Assembly: GCF_963678635.1 (NCBI RefSeq)
Contig: NC_087066.1
Location: 30,943,301 to 31,007,300 of the forward strand
Direction of reading: 5' to 3'
From: Symsagittifera roscoffensis
Taxonomy: Eukaryota; Xenacoelomorpha; Acoela; Convolutidae
DNA length: 64,000 bases
Each line of letters begins with the position of its first letter. The first letter of the stretch is position 1. The position numbers and the translations under genes were made by a program. Below are positions 1 through 13,620 of this stretch, piece by piece. The notes under the pieces are model-generated. The model was not told where the DNA came from. It did no database searches and was given only the letters and a program-made list of their open reading frames with translations.

Positions 1-829
1 CAAACGTAAGTGAAGTGTTTGTTTAATTGCTCGGTTGAAAAACAAACTGCATTTTTTTGCAACGTGACTGTAGAAGCCAAGACTTTTAGCAACGGAATTT
101 ATCCTTGTATTTAGTGAAATTTTCATTCGCTCAATCTATCTGTCAATTTTGATGACGTTTATACGATGTTTATTTGTTAAAAAAAGGGGACACAGGATGT
201 CGAAAATAATCTAATTTGAGATCTGCAAAACTTTGAAAGAAGTTAGTTAAGACTATATATCCACAAGGGAAAGGACCAACATACGAGTTGTTCAGCTAAT
301 CACGGAGAATTGCTGTTTCGCCCCTGCTTGAGAACTGCATACAACTGCTTTGGTTTTTTTCTGGGCTCGGTAAGATTGCCTCTTTCTCAAGCAGCAATCA
401 CGGATTATGCCTCAAATAACCGAGAGTTGCAGACTTTTTTCAAACAATTTCTGTTTTTCGACAGCGTCACTCAAATTTCAACTTTGAAGAACATAGTGGT
501 GATAAAACAACCCAAAGTTTCTGAAAAAACTTTATATTTAAGGTTATCATATTAGATTTAGAATAACCTCTTTCTCAGATACTGATCAATTTTTCCAGAA
601 ACAAAGATTGACAAATTTGAAGGGCACTGTTCTTCTCTATACCGATTTATCTAATTTGCGGTGTGTCAATGTGAGAACCAAGGGCAACGAAAATCGAAAA
701 ACCATGATAAGAACTGAATGAACATTTGAGAAGGTTAATGTTTGGTTTTGAGAAAACGTTGATGAACAGTAACGGAAAAATATTTCAATAAAAAGTTAAT
801 TTAAACATGACTAGCAGCAACAAAACTAG

Positions 830-872
830 CCGTGCTAAATCCGTGACAAGCCGTGACAAGCCGTGCTAAATC
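830..872. repeat. Short CCGTG direct repeats
   Basis: CCGTGCTAAAT, CCGTGACAAG, CCGTGACAAG, CCGTGCTAAATC: four units in an ABBA order, 10-11 bp each. Confidence 0.8.
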
Positions 873-1376
873 TCATTAGATCATTTCTGTTCTGCAACAA
901 GTTAAAAACGCGAGCCAACTTTTATCGTAAATAAAACGAATCGTTTTTGATGACTAGGTTAAATGATATTAAATCAAAAAATTTGCTCAGAGGGAAAAAA
1001 GGATGGGAGATGTGTACACTTTCACAAACTGCTCGTATGAGGGCGAAAGCTTAGCTAACTTTCAAACTCTTTCAGCATTTTTGGCAACTTAATACTAAAA
1101 AAGTATATAAAGAGTAGCCAGTAAAAGTTGAAGCACTACAGAATGACCGGACCACTAAATTTACTAAGAGAAAATTTAAGAAGCGAAAAATTAATTTTCA
1201 AAAAACTTTTTTTTATAACTTATTTTTTGCCGTGTTTTTCGGAAAGGGAGAAATAGGGGGTTAATTGAGCTTTCATTTGAATCAAGAACAAATTGTGGTT
1301 GTGGTTTTTTTTTAAAATCAACAAAGGAAAAACGGCAGAGAACTTTGAATTAGCTCTTTTTCCCATCATAAAAAGA

Positions 1377-1838
1377 TCAAGACTGCTCGTAACAGGGCGA
1401 AGCTCTGAATGTTCCGACTGCCCTTCAAAGTCTATGGAGTAGTGTTCGCTTTAGAAAAAAATGAAAATCATCTCCCCACACGCTATCTAAAGTAATACAT
1501 TCAGTATAAGACTGAGTATTAAATAGATCGAATAGCATGCCCCAATAAACCAATTTGGAACGATTTCTAGGACGGATTAAATCTCCGCTTACGCGTTATT
1601 AGCACAAATTATATCGCGCGTTAATTATTTCAAATTGGCCAAATTAGAAATTTTTAATCCCAACAACTAGCAAAAATTGATCATAAATTAATGTTTTTAA
1701 TTTTGTACTCAGGACAACAATACCTTTGCGCTCATATAAAAAACGTCAAAAGGGGCTAGCTAAAATTTCGAAATTGATCTGGAGAAAAAAATCACACCGG
1801 GCATAATTATTCCGTCATTTGCTTCAAAAATTGGAAAA
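1377..1838 (+). repeat. Hairpin-ended CpG-core repeat, copy 1
   Basis: Begins CAAGACTGCTCGTAACAGGG and contains the core TTACGCGTTATTAGC...TATCGCGCGTTAAT at about 1590-1625. The right end ATTCCGTCATTTGC is degraded. It belongs to the family best seen at 8761-9308. Confidence 0.75.
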
Positions 1839-4800
1839 ACATTGGCTAGCGGTTTGAAAGCAGTATAAAAATAGACAGACAATAAGGTGAAAAGTGAATT
1901 CCATTTATTCTCCGAACTAAAATAGCCCAAAGGTCGAAAAGATATAAGTTACCCAAGTTCTGTGGGCTTCTTGATAGAGCCAAAATGTGACTGTTCGGAT
2001 TCACTGCATAAACTTTAGAGCATTATTTGAACAAACCTACAAAAAAATCTAAAACAAATGCTGGCGGCTTGATTGCTCTGCAAGTTGCATGGAATGTGCG
2101 ATCACAGAATAAACTATTATTTTTTTAACAAAAAAAAACAAAGAAATTGTTTTCGAAATAAGAAATCGTGTTGATCACCGTGGTCGCTTTCTGGGATGAA
2201 AAGAAATGAGATGCAGAACTAGAAGTTAACAATCAGGAAAAAAATCTGATAAATAACAAAATGTGATATCATCAGCATAAAATTTCCAAATACTGATCAT
2301 TTTCTCGTTTCTTTGTGACAAAGTGGTGCATGGAGCACCTGAGCATAAACGTAACAGATGTATAATAACAGATTGACGAGCAGTTAAAGACAGCCTAGGG
2401 CATCAGAAAGACAATAAAATGAGGACTAAACTTCATCTAAACTGAGCACTTAGTCAAAGTCAGTGGACAAATTGATGTGAGCTATGCACATTTCCATGTT
2501 TTTTTTGTATCAAAGCAAAACCAAGAAAAATGTGCCTTACTTTTTAACATTTTAGGCGATTTTCCGAAAGAGAAAAATTAACAAGAAAATTAGGTCGCTT
2601 TACAATCCGCATCTAAGTAAAGTGAAAATAAAATCAGTTATAAAGGATTTTGTGTTCTAAACTGTTATCGATATGATCGATTCCCATGTTGCTCTCAGAC
2701 AACAAAATGGAATAACAAAGCGATTATAAATAATTGTTTTAACAGATTAAAAATTAATCATAATTCATTAAAAACCAATTAAAATGGATATTTTCATCTT
2801 TATTTTTGTACTTCTTCTTGCAAAATATTGCAAGAAATTCTGCATCATCAAATGAGTAATGCAGAAATTTTGCAAAGCGAGTGTACGATCTACTCGATTT
2901 CTAAACCTACACCTTCTCAATTTCCAAAAGGTTCCGTTAACATCCTCCCTTTCCGTTTGTCCCCTTACAACTAATTTAGTTTAAAATTTGATTAAAATTA
3001 GTTTTAAACCAAATTTTGTTTAAAATGTAGAAAAAACACTTTATGTTCCTTCAAATTTGTATCTCAAAAAAGTTGAAAAAAAAATTGATAAACTCTTTAT
3101 CCATATAAAAGAAAAAAGTGAAAATCTACGAAAAGTTGAAAACCCTCATTTGCCAAATCCGAATTATAAGAAAACGTGGCAGACCAAAAAGCTATGCAAT
3201 TGTCTAGAAACATAGTGATCTAGGCTTATACGACTACAATTGTCTACAAAAAAAATAAACGAAAAAAAATAACGTTTTTTTTTCTGAAAAATTAGACATC
3301 AAAAACTATCTTTTTCAAGTAAAGTTATCAATTTTTAGCCTTAGTTGGTAAGTTTCATACATAACGAACGTCACTTGATTGATTTTTTTCTGTTTTCTTT
3401 TAAAACTGTTTTTTTTTCTCGAAACTAGGAACTGTTTCTCAATTTCGTTCAATTCAAGATTGAAAGAGCTTTAATATGATATATCAGTCAAGCCAGTGCA
3501 ATGATTATGTAAGGCATTTGATTTTGCAAGAAAACAAAAAAAAAGAAAAACACACCTGTATAAAATGTTCGCCCCCATTTTCAATGGTCGGAACAATAAT
3601 GCGTAAAGAAGCAGCGTACAACTTTTTAGATACTTTTTCACAGATTTTAAAATATATATATATATTTTGTTTTAAATGGACGGTGGCGGGTGCTGTTGAG
3701 CAAATAACTTTTTGTGGCTATCTGGATTGACCAAAACTATTAATCATACAATATTCAAATCACAAAAACATTAAAACTTTGCTTATGTCTGATTACACAA
3801 CAAACAAGAAATTTCTCAAACTAGATAACTCGGAAATTGAAAAGCAACAATCAGACAGATAAACTGAATTTACTTTGCGGCTGTACATTATTTTTGCGAC
3901 TTTGACAAAAAATTATTTAACAAAACGTAATATTTTATCTAATTCTACAAAATTTCGCCATTGAAAAAATCAGTGGTTGAAAATATTGGCGTCTTCTTAG
4001 AGATTCAAAGGTATCCTTAACAATAGAATTTTAAAAATATATTTTGGCTATACAAAAACCCAGTTGTTTTTGGACAATTTGTGTGATAATTAAATTTTTG
4101 CAAACACACAAATGAAACATAATTTTGACTTTTTCAGTTCTAAATATTCTCAGAAGAATCCTACAAAAAAAGATTGAGAAAAATTCTACAAAAAAAATTT
4201 ATGATAAGCATCTTTTCATTGGCATTAAAGAAAAATATCATTTAAATTCCACTGGGCAACTTAATTTGAAACCAGCATCGAAAATCAAATCGACAATTAC
4301 AAAAAATCATCCCGAAAATTTTTTACGCAAAGCTGTTAAATTGTTCAGTAACTTCAAATTAGTAACTTCAAGAAAGTTACTGGAAGTTAATTGCAGGAAA
4401 AAATTGAAATTGAATTAATTCAATCAAGCGATAGATTTAATTGAGCTCAGTTGATTCAAACTAACATAAATATTGGATTTAAAAAAGAATTTTTAATAGA
4501 CTTTTGAAAATTCTGAAAAAATTACTGCTCATGATGCTGATTGTTGTTTTCTAATTATTAACATTTCCAAAGAGGAATATTAAATTATTTTCTGGTTGCT
4601 TCTCAATGAATTCGAATTTGTTGGGAAAACACGTGATTTACATCAGACGATTGTACCGGTTGCGCTGAAGATGATAACCTGATATGTATTTTCAATCCAA
4701 ATTATGAACAATTAATTCGTTCAAATGCAAAATAGAACCCAAGGGAAATTTGAAAACAATTAACTGTTTTGTGAAATTTGCTTCTGTTAAATCAAGCGTT

Positions 4801-5364
4801 TATATTTATCAAATAAAAAAACTAGCTGACTTCGCGTAAATGAAGCCAAATTGGCGGAAATTAAGCGCAATGTAACACAGACGATTTTAAAACCCGAGTT
4901 TGAAAAATGAGAAATTCAACAAATGGAGAAATTTTGAAGTAAAAGATGAAGAGTTACTTCTATAAAAGGAAGGAAGAAGTTAAAAGTTAATTGCCCGATG
5001 AAAAAGTACAGCAAATTGGTACCCTAATAGCTGTTTTTCACACCACCAAGCTTTTATTCAAAACGGTTTCTTTTAGAAAACAACTTTTTCTTCTTTACGG
5101 TTTTGAAATCTAATTTGCGGCCAGAGGCATAAATAAAGAAAATTGCTATGGTAAATAATTAAGAAAAAATCTCTTTCTGGGAAGTCTTTATCTGGGAAAT
5201 TAAACCCTGTAATTGGGTTTATCACTAATGCCGTATGTGATTATTCGACTGAGTAGGATTAAAACGGTCAATTTGAAACGGATACTAGACCTTTTTTTGC
5301 TGAAGTACAATAAAGTCCGTAAATGGTCGTGTTTATTGTTTAATCTCATCAATTTAGCTTTTGG

Positions 5365-5886
5365 CTAAACAATTATCTTGCATATAGTTAATTTTTTATT
5401 CACACGGAAACAATACTTCCACCTTATACCATAAAGATATTTGGATGATAGTTGAGGGGTGTTTGTTGAATTGTGGAGTAAAAAGGAGGAATAAGTACTT
5501 TTTAGTTGTGGGATGGGGAGGATGGTCTTGGCATATAATGACGGTATCTTGCCACGAAAGTAAACAACAAGACTGAATGAAATCAAACAGAATAGGAAAA
5601 AAAATAAAACACTACAAATTAAAGTGAATTGAGCGGCCAAAGGTGTTTTATCCTTCATTAGATGGATGGCACAGCAATAGGTGTATTTCAAAACAGACCA
5701 AACAATCACTGTGAATTTGTGATGGAAAAATTGAAAAATCAGCAATAGATGAAAAATATCAAAACAGAAGGCGGGAAAATTTATTTTACTTAGGACGGTG
5801 TGAGCAAAATTTTGAAGCAAGAGGTGGACTTTTAAGGGGGAGGGCGCGGTTGGTGCAGGAAAAACAAAAGCCGCCAAGTTTTTCAA
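5365..5886 (-). other. Long hydrophobic ORF of doubtful reality
   Basis: 173 codons without a stop on the minus strand, long for such AT-rich DNA. The peptide is Phe/Leu/Ile-rich with one good membrane-like segment (FTLICSVLFFFLFCLISFS) followed by basic residues. The plus strand is A-rich here, so the minus strand is T-rich and low in stop codons, which can explain the ORF. No family resemblance is visible, and it does not end in the PDZ motif expected of a neurexin tail. Confidence 0.15.
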
Positions 5887-7285
5887 AATGGCTTGTGAAA
5901 TAATTCATGACTGATGAAACTTGCTCGGAACAAACATCTTTTCACATTTAACTCAAACGAACATTTAATTCAAATATTAAATTGAAACCAGAATGATTCA
6001 AATGGATTGAATTTAATTGCAGGAAAAAGGTTACATCAAGGCAAATGAAATAAAATGTCGACTCGTTCGCATAAAATGGAGGAGTTTCTTGTGCATTTTC
6101 TAATTGACAAACATCTGATAAAATATGACAATAATTTTTCGAACCAATTTCGATGCTAAAAATGAAATGCAGCCTGCAGGCAAATAAAAATTCTATAAAA
6201 AATTGAAAAGAAGTACCTGAAAATTTTGAAACATCAAAGCAGTTGAAAAATTTTTAGGAAACACTTCAAAATTGCAGAAAAGCAGAGAAGGATGTTGATT
6301 TTTTTTCCATTTGTAATGGGGAAATGGGAATTGTTGGGGCTGTAAAGGGATTCTCTAGGAACAGACAACTTAGCATAAAACTGTCAGTCCTCTTTCAATT
6401 CGGACAGATGGACTCATTCAGTCGGAATAATCTAAGCATTCATCCGATGAGAAAAAGCGATCATCCAAGAATGGCGCAAACACAGCATAAACAGCGGTAC
6501 AGAACAGCCGTATTAATAAATAACGCAAGAAGCAAAGGTGCGCTCAAACTCTATTCTTTTTTGCAAACTGCGGAAAATAATGGCAAACATATTTAGTATA
6601 ATTGATATAAATCGTCTCTGTGCGTTCAACTTTGTCAATCCAAAGCGGAAGACGCCCCTACGAAGCTTCGAGGGCACATTGATTTCGGAGAGCAGTGAAT
6701 GGAAATATATCAAAATCAGGAAAATTGCTGCTTCTTTTTATTTGAACTAATCACTTTCTGAAAATTGAGGCTCAGTTAATTTGGATGGATTAAACGGTTT
6801 GGTCCTGTCATATATACCAGACAATCGTTAAATTATACTCTTTTTGCTCTCCGCAGTTGACTTGGTTTCAAATGGCCCCTTAGGTTTAACACAAAGCGAC
6901 TCAGCGATGCGCACACTTCAAAGCGGCTAAAATAAAGCTGAGTGGAACCTGAAAATGAAAGACTTCATCAAAGGTAGGCTTAGTTCGGACATACTGAACA
7001 TCTTAGGATCAATCAAATTGAATTTTTCCGATTATACTTGGAGTAGTAGCTCATCGTTTTTGCGATAATTTATGTGACTTAATATTTTTGTGAACTAAAT
7101 TAGCAGAACCTTTCATACAAAATCAGGACTGCAGTTATTTTTGCAACTTTACGAGTCTTTTGGATGCATTTTACGTGTCTCAACAATGTAATAGAAAATT
7201 GAAGAATTTTTTAAATTGGACCAACTTGCATCAACAAAACAATTTATTATTTTCAAATGCTTACTTATTAACTGTTTTCGAATGT

Positions 7286-7372
7286 TTCGACCGTGTTCGA
7301 CCGTAGTCGACGCAAGTGAGACGTTTTTCGAACGTCTTGACCGAACTCGGACATGTTTCGACTTTGTTCGAC
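7286..7372. repeat. Degenerate 10-bp TCGAC array
   Basis: About nine degenerate units of roughly TTTCGACCGT recur every 10-11 bp (TTTCGACCG, TGTTCGACCG, TAGTCGACG ... TGTTCGAC). CpG is strongly enriched compared with the surroundings. Confidence 0.6.
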
Positions 7373-7628
7373 TAATTATCATTAGTTATCCAAACTTAAA
7401 CGTTAAAATTTATGCTTTTCGGTTAATATCTTCGGATGTTGTTTCATCGAAATGAAATTATTGGGTTGATTGCTACTAAATATTTTGTAGAAATGCAAAA
7501 TTTCTGAGCCTATTTTTCAATCTTATGGATTTTCTGGTTTTCATTTTGAGTCAAAAACATTAACGAATAGGTTAATGTTAAAAAAACTTTTGCATTTGAC
7601 GCCGTTTTATTGCGAACAATTGGTAATT

Positions 7629-7694
7629 TTCGACCGTTTTCGAGGTATGCTTCAACCGTGCTCGAGGTATATTTAGACTGCGCTCGCGGTATCT
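7629..7694. repeat. 22-bp tandem repeat, three units
   Basis: Units at 7629, 7651 and 7673 follow the pattern TTCRACCGTGCTCGAGGTAT with substitutions and no length change. Similar TCGA-rich, TTTTGACC-rich sequence, without clear units, lies at about 14520-14760, and the GAAACATAAA...GAACATCTC segment after it (about 15371) matches 7777-7795. Confidence 0.65.
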
Positions 7695-8760
7695 TCAGAA
7701 TTTTTGCTTGACCCAAAACCCTGTCTCGGCTATTTTTTTTTGTCGAAACTGACATGTGCTCGACTTTGAAATTCGAAACATAAAGTAAGCACCTCGACCC
7801 TCGACTTCAACGCTGCATTCGAAAATAGCGACCATTTACTCTCCTTCGCTGCACTGCTGCTCTATTCGTTAAGAGTGATTTTGTGCGCGTGAAGCAGTCA
7901 GTGCCACCACGTTAGAATATTTAAAATTGATAGTATATTTGTTGACAAAAAATGAGAAAAATTTCTATGAATTAAATCTCAATACGAAACTAAAACTTTT
8001 TCGACATCCGCCAAACATGTATGTGTATCAATCCCGCACTGACAAACTTGAGATTGAAATTGATTTATTTCGACTTTTAGACAGATCATATACTGTACAA
8101 AAATCGATTTACGATAGCACATTCAGATACTAAAATGATGATACAATGGATTACGAAGTTTTACATGAAAAAAATTGACTTAAAGGGCCAAAAAACCTAT
8201 TTAAATCAAATTAAATGGATTTTCCCAAGTAGTGAATTTCATCAAAACTCCAACGAAATTGATTTCATTCAAACATTAATTTTGCTTGGAGTCTTAAGCA
8301 AGTTTTTTGTACTCAAAGAAAAATTTCCATCTACAGAGAGCTACGGAAAGAAAAATTCAAATAGAAGAGTTTTTTTACCGTAAGCAGATGAAAATAAGGG
8401 AATCTACTTTGAATTTTTGCAAATCTACGGGTTACCGCTTTAAAAAAAACTATGCAAAATTTCTTCAAATGTCACTTCATTTTACAACGTTCTAGGCGCT
8501 ATAATGTTAAGCTTACAAAAATGGCTAAGAAGCTCAAATTAGATTAGTTTGTTTTTGATGCAGACTTTGTAGATATTAGTTATACTCAAATTTTCATTTC
8601 AGGGTAAATGCAACTATGAGTATGACTAGTATTGGTTGGATTATTTAAGGGAAATCATATCTGGTTACTTTTACAATTATCATCCCAGTTTTGGTTTTAA
8701 TCTAAGTATTTTTAAATAACTCCGAAAACGTTGTACAACTTTTAGGACCATTGGGTCTTT

Positions 8761-9308
8761 TTGTTCCGACTTTCGATACGAAAGTAACGGAATATTTGTG
8801 CTCGGGGTGGAATTTTTTTTTCTTCAGACAAATTTCGACTCTTTAACTAGCCATTTTTGAGGGAATTTCTTACATCATTCGAAAGCTATTGTTGTCTTGA
8901 GCCTAAATTTGAAAAGATATTTTACCTGTGATCATTTTTCGTAAAGTTATGGGGGTTTAAAGATTGCCATTTTGGCCATTTTGACCAATTTGGGACAATT
9001 AACGCGCGATATAATTCGCGCCATTAACGCGTAAGCGGAGATTTAATCCGTCTCAGAAATCGTTCCAGATTGGTTGAACGAAGCTTATTTGCCATAATTG
9101 ATTTGTTACAAGGAACGAAATCTACCCTTTTGTACTTTATATGGCGTACAAATGGGGGATGATTTTCATAAAAAATTTCAAATTTTAGAAAAAAAAATTT
9201 CATTTTATTTTATTTCATTTAATTTTTTTTATGTATTACTGCTGCTCAATAAACCTTAAAAGGCAGTCGGAACATTCAGGGCTTCGCCCTGATACGAGCA
9301 GTCTTGTT
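8761..9308 (-). repeat. Hairpin-ended CpG-core repeat, best single copy
   Basis: 548 bp in reverse orientation. In forward sense it starts AACAAGACTGCTCG, then the hairpin CAGGGCGAAGCCCTG, GAATGTTCCGACTGCC, an A-rich section, and a core of CpG palindromes (TTACGCGTTAATGGCGCG...ATCGCGCGTTAAT). It ends in the hairpin CTTTCGTATCGAAAG plus TCGGAACAA. It is flanked by TCTTT at 8756-8760 and 9309-9313, a possible 5-bp target duplication. It has no ORF and is not a simple terminal-inverted-repeat MITE. Confidence 0.8.
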
Positions 9309-9855
9309 TCTTTATGTTTCTGTCGTTTTAGATTAAACATAGTTCAGCAATCTCCGCTTTGAGATTTTGCTACGTAACTGTTGCTAAGAGAAGATTTGAA
9401 AAGCACTGAACATACCATTCTTAAATCTTGCATAAAACTTGCAAAAGGAATGCAAAACTTGCAAAATTTTTACAGGAAAAAACAATACCGGGGTAGTGAA
9501 TTCCGAATTTAAGAATCCAATATAAGTCACTTTCTTTAAAAATACACTTTCAAAGTTAACAATAATTTTTTTTATATTTCATATTCACAATTTTACGAAT
9601 AGTTTAGGGCAACTGATGATTTATGATAGTTTTCATATTGCGTTTGGCTACTTCCTATGAATGTTAAATTCAAAAGTGGAAAATGAAACAAAAAATGTTG
9701 TTTAATGACTGTTTTTTTTTGTGGAATTTGTCAGTAGACTGTTTTTGGAGAGTTTTTTGTTTATTATGCGTTACTTAACGTCTATTCGTGATAGTTTAAT
9801 GCCAATAAGTTTTTTTCTGATAGTATTATATTTTTATCCAAGTGTATTCTTTTAT

Positions 9856-10040
9856 CGGGGGAGCGGTGTTGAAGTGGCTAAGTCTCCGGCTCTTGTTGGT
9901 TCGAGGCTCATCATGATTCATGCTAGGTTCTTGAGGGTGATTCAACAACACCCAGGGAAGGAGTTCAGAAAATGCATTCTCAACAATGGCGCAACAGCGG
10001 TTCTTCGTAATGAGCCCGACAGCTCCTATCTTTGATCTCC
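9856..10040 (+). mobile_element. Possible tRNA-related SINE fragment
   Basis: GTGGCTAAGTCTCCGG resembles a type-2 tRNA A box and GGTTCGAGGCT (9898-9908) a B box, about 20 nt apart. A GC-richer body follows, with CACCCAGGGAAGGAGTTC. It has no terminal repeats and no A-rich or simple tail. Confidence 0.4.
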
Positions 10041-12722
10041 TCGAAAGTTTTTTTTACCAATCTGGTCGTGCTTTGATAAAATTCAAAAATTCTACAAAAT
10101 TTATTCATCTCTTCAGAAACGAAGATAATAAAATTGTTGAATTCAATAACTTGTTAGAATACAACAAGCTGAAGAGCCCTTGCTTCTTTTAGCTAAAAAA
10201 TAACACAGAAAACTTTCAAACTAATTGAAAACATAAAAATACCTTCAAAAATGAGTTTGATGCATGAATCATATAGAATTTTACCTTTCAGAGGCATACT
10301 TTCGTCTTTGTGTTATAATCTAACAATGGCAACGAAAACTTTTAAAAAATGGGATGAAATTGACCGATATCTAATTTAAAGAAGGGACTGCGAGACACGG
10401 AGGGATCAAGTTTCTAGGGGGACTAAGTTTTGCCTAATTGGTCAAAAGTTCAAACAAGTAATACATACTCATTAAGTTTTTTAACTTTTAACTAGCTTGT
10501 ATAAATTAAAGATTAAATAAAGGCATTTTTCAGAGATAAATTTTATCTGGCATCTCTGTATAATTATTTCGGTTATGTTTTGATAATTTGACAAACTCCA
10601 GAAATACAACTCAGTTTTCAGGATGTCAATATGTGTAACTGGACCATTTCATACAACATGTATTGAAAATGGTCGTCTGGGAAGCACCTTGGCGGAACAT
10701 GAATCGAAAACAAATAAATTGATGCCAAGCATTTCTTGTGTTTGATCGTTTCTGAATAAAATCAAAAAGCGACCAGTCTTTTGAGAAATTGAATAATACC
10801 AGACCAACTTTCAGAAAGCGATTAAAATTTATTGGCTTTAGCAATACGTGCCAAAGGGTGATTGAGTGTATATGGCATATCTTCCAGCTGTTTATGGTAC
10901 ATGAAACGAAAATGATTTGCTTTTGAAAAAATATTGGGTGTAGAAATTGTAATAGCCTACAATTTTACCTTGTATCAGTTATTTTTGTTGACATGTTACG
11001 AGGCGGCTGCCTCGAAATTGCTACAAGTTTTTTCGCAAAATATTTCTTGCCGGTGGGATTTTTTCCCTTAAATATGACATTCGTTGAAAACTCCACTTTG
11101 TGTTTGATATTTTTTGATATAAAAAATCAGAGCTGTTACATATTGGAATAATAAGGCGGGTGAGCAAAGAAATGGTACGATCAGTGTCAAAATGGGTGCT
11201 AGTAATTAATAAAAACAGTAAATTCAAACTAACCCCCTCCCTAATATAGAGCTTTTCCATTGAAAAAACGTTTGCGGTACCTGGAGCTAGTCTTGTAATC
11301 TCACTTTTAATATATTTTTAAGGGTATTTTCTGACAGGTAATTAAATGTATTAACCATATTAGTTATAACAGGAAGAAAGGTAACAGCGGAATGAACAGG
11401 GGCTAATTGGGATTCAAAGAGTTGAAAATTATTCAATTGAACGCTATTAGAATGCAACTAACAGATATAAAATAATTTGATAATTGTCCTCTTTTAACTA
11501 CCATATTACATAAATCGAGAAATTTTACGTGGACAAAAATCAAATTTTTAAAAGTAAACAGAACCCGAAGAGCAATTTAATGAAATGAACGAAGCACCAA
11601 GTGAAAAAACAAGTACACGAAACGCAGCAAAATAGTCTGAATATAAAAAAGAAAATTGTCAAAAAAGGCAAGCTCAGATGTTTTAAAATAACAGGACCAA
11701 ATTAGTGACACTGGATTGTATAAAAAAAGAATTTGGAATAATTTTTACCGTCAAATATGACTTGCGCAATTTTCTCAAGGCTGTTTTACCGTTTCATTTG
11801 AATGAGTTATAAAAATTGACCCTTTGAAGTATTTGACATAGCAGTATACCTAAAGAAGAAATGCTCTGTTGGTTGAATTTTGAAACCATTTCTCCAAAGA
11901 AACTAATAAATTATCATTACCCAAAATTTTTTTAGACGTTTTTTCTCTTTTTCTCTGTTAGATTTATGAACCAAAACAAAATATCAAAAAATGACACATC
12001 CTAAAAAATCTATTATTAGCAAATTTGCAAAAAATATATTTGTCATGAAAAGTAAAAGTTTAGTAATAATTAGTAAGATGTAGTATTCGAGGAATTAATC
12101 AGCAAAAGAATTGAGACGTGAAGTGTTTGAAGATGAATCAGTTTCGATATCCAATATGTTGCCAGGAAAAATTTTCCGGTCACGCTAGTAAAATAACAAA
12201 AAGACAAAGAAGCTCCTAATTAACGCATAATGTATCATCAGATAATCAGATATTGGCAAAAATTGTCGAGCTGGAAATTTCTATTTTTTCTCGGTCAAAA
12301 TTAATAATATCTTTTAAAAACGAACGCGCAAATTTGAGAAGCTCAGATGTAAATTGTCTTATTCGATATAAAAGAAAAAAGGGAATTCCTTGCTGGGATT
12401 GTTTCACTGATTGCTTCTGAAGGTGAACTAAATTTTAATTGATAAATTATGAATCGAAAAAGTCAGAATATAGCATATAAAGGTTTCATAATAAAGATTA
12501 GAATATAGCAAATAAAGAATATAGCAAAATTATAGGTTTCATAAAGACAAATGTGGGTGGTCGTTTTTGAATTATAAATTTTGTCGGATTGAAGGTTCTG
12601 TGGAAGCATTTTGTATTCCCAATAGGCTCATTGGGTGTTTAAATGACTACATTGATAAAAATAGGTGCAATTAGTCATATTTTAGATGGTTTTCACATTT
12701 GATTGATCGAATTGTAATTAAT

Positions 12723-13211
12723 AACAAGACCACTCGTACACAGGGCAAAGCCCTGAACGTTCCGACTGCCCCTTAATCTGTATCGGATACTTCTTGAGAA
12801 AAGAAATTATTGAAAAACTATAAATTTTGGACAATATCAAGTGTAAATAGTTGAGTGGTTTGAAACTAATACGACCAATTAGCTAGGCTCAATGCAATTT
12901 GGAACGGTTTTGTTATGCGGGATAATTCGGCTCGCATAAATGAATCGCATTACGCTTTCAGGAATTTGAATAAAATTTTCAGATCGAGCATAAATTAGTC
13001 CAGAGCAAGGCCAATTTGCAAATTTTCAAACTCCTAAAATTTTGCAAAAATGATCGGATGTAAATAAATTTTTATATTTGATTTCACAGAGTCGATATCT
13101 TCAATGGGATAAAAAAAACTTGTTCTAACTATGATTTCGATCGCCGAAAACGGACTGAATAAAAAACCACCCCAAGCTTTAATATTTCGTTTGCTCCAAA
13201 AATCAGAACAA
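12723..13211 (+). repeat. Hairpin-ended repeat, subtype B
   Basis: It shares both ends with the CpG-core family (AACAAGACCACTCGTACACAGGGCAAAGCCCTG-type start, split here by a few changes; CAGAACAA end), but its middle is different: GACCAATTAGCTAGGCTC, GCATTACGCTTTCAG, AGTCCAGAGCAAGGCC. The same middle is found at 32930-33291 and 60300-60614, defining subtype B. Confidence 0.7.
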
Positions 13212-13620
13212 CAAGAATGCTAGTATATCAGGGCAAAACCTTAAATGTTCCGATTGCATTTTCGAAGGCCAATTAAAAAAAATTGAAAAGTTACGAAATA
13301 AAAAAAAGAACTTTTCTTTTATTTTTTTAAATTTATTTCTCACACTTCAGTGCAAACTAGAAAGAGATGTAATTAGCGTCTTGTATTCTAATCATACGAC
13401 CTGATGATTTACCTCAATTCTATTCGCAACGCTTTAATCAGTCGCTTACGTGTGTTATAAGAAGGCAATATATCGCGCGTTAATTATTCCAAAATGACAA
13501 AATAAGCAATTTTCAACCCCCCATAACTTTACAAAAAATTCAGGAAAATTTGATAAATCCTACAATTTTAAAGAAGTATTTTCAATAAAATATCGAAGCA
13601 AAATTCAAAAATGATGTTTC
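13212..13620 (+). repeat. Hairpin-ended CpG-core repeat, truncated, abutting the previous copy
   Basis: Starts CAAGAATGCTAGTATATC directly after the end of the subtype B copy and includes TATCGCGCGTTAATTATTC at 13472. The right end is lost. The head-to-tail contact with no spacer suggests insertion at or within the terminus of the earlier copy. Confidence 0.65.

Noticed and set aside
830-872. CRISPR-like array
   Set aside because: Units are 10-11 bp, contiguous and without spacers, in an animal genome.
8756-9313. Firm 5-bp target duplication for the hairpin-ended repeat family
   Set aside because: TCTTT flanks this copy, but the other copies show no matching duplication, so it may be chance.
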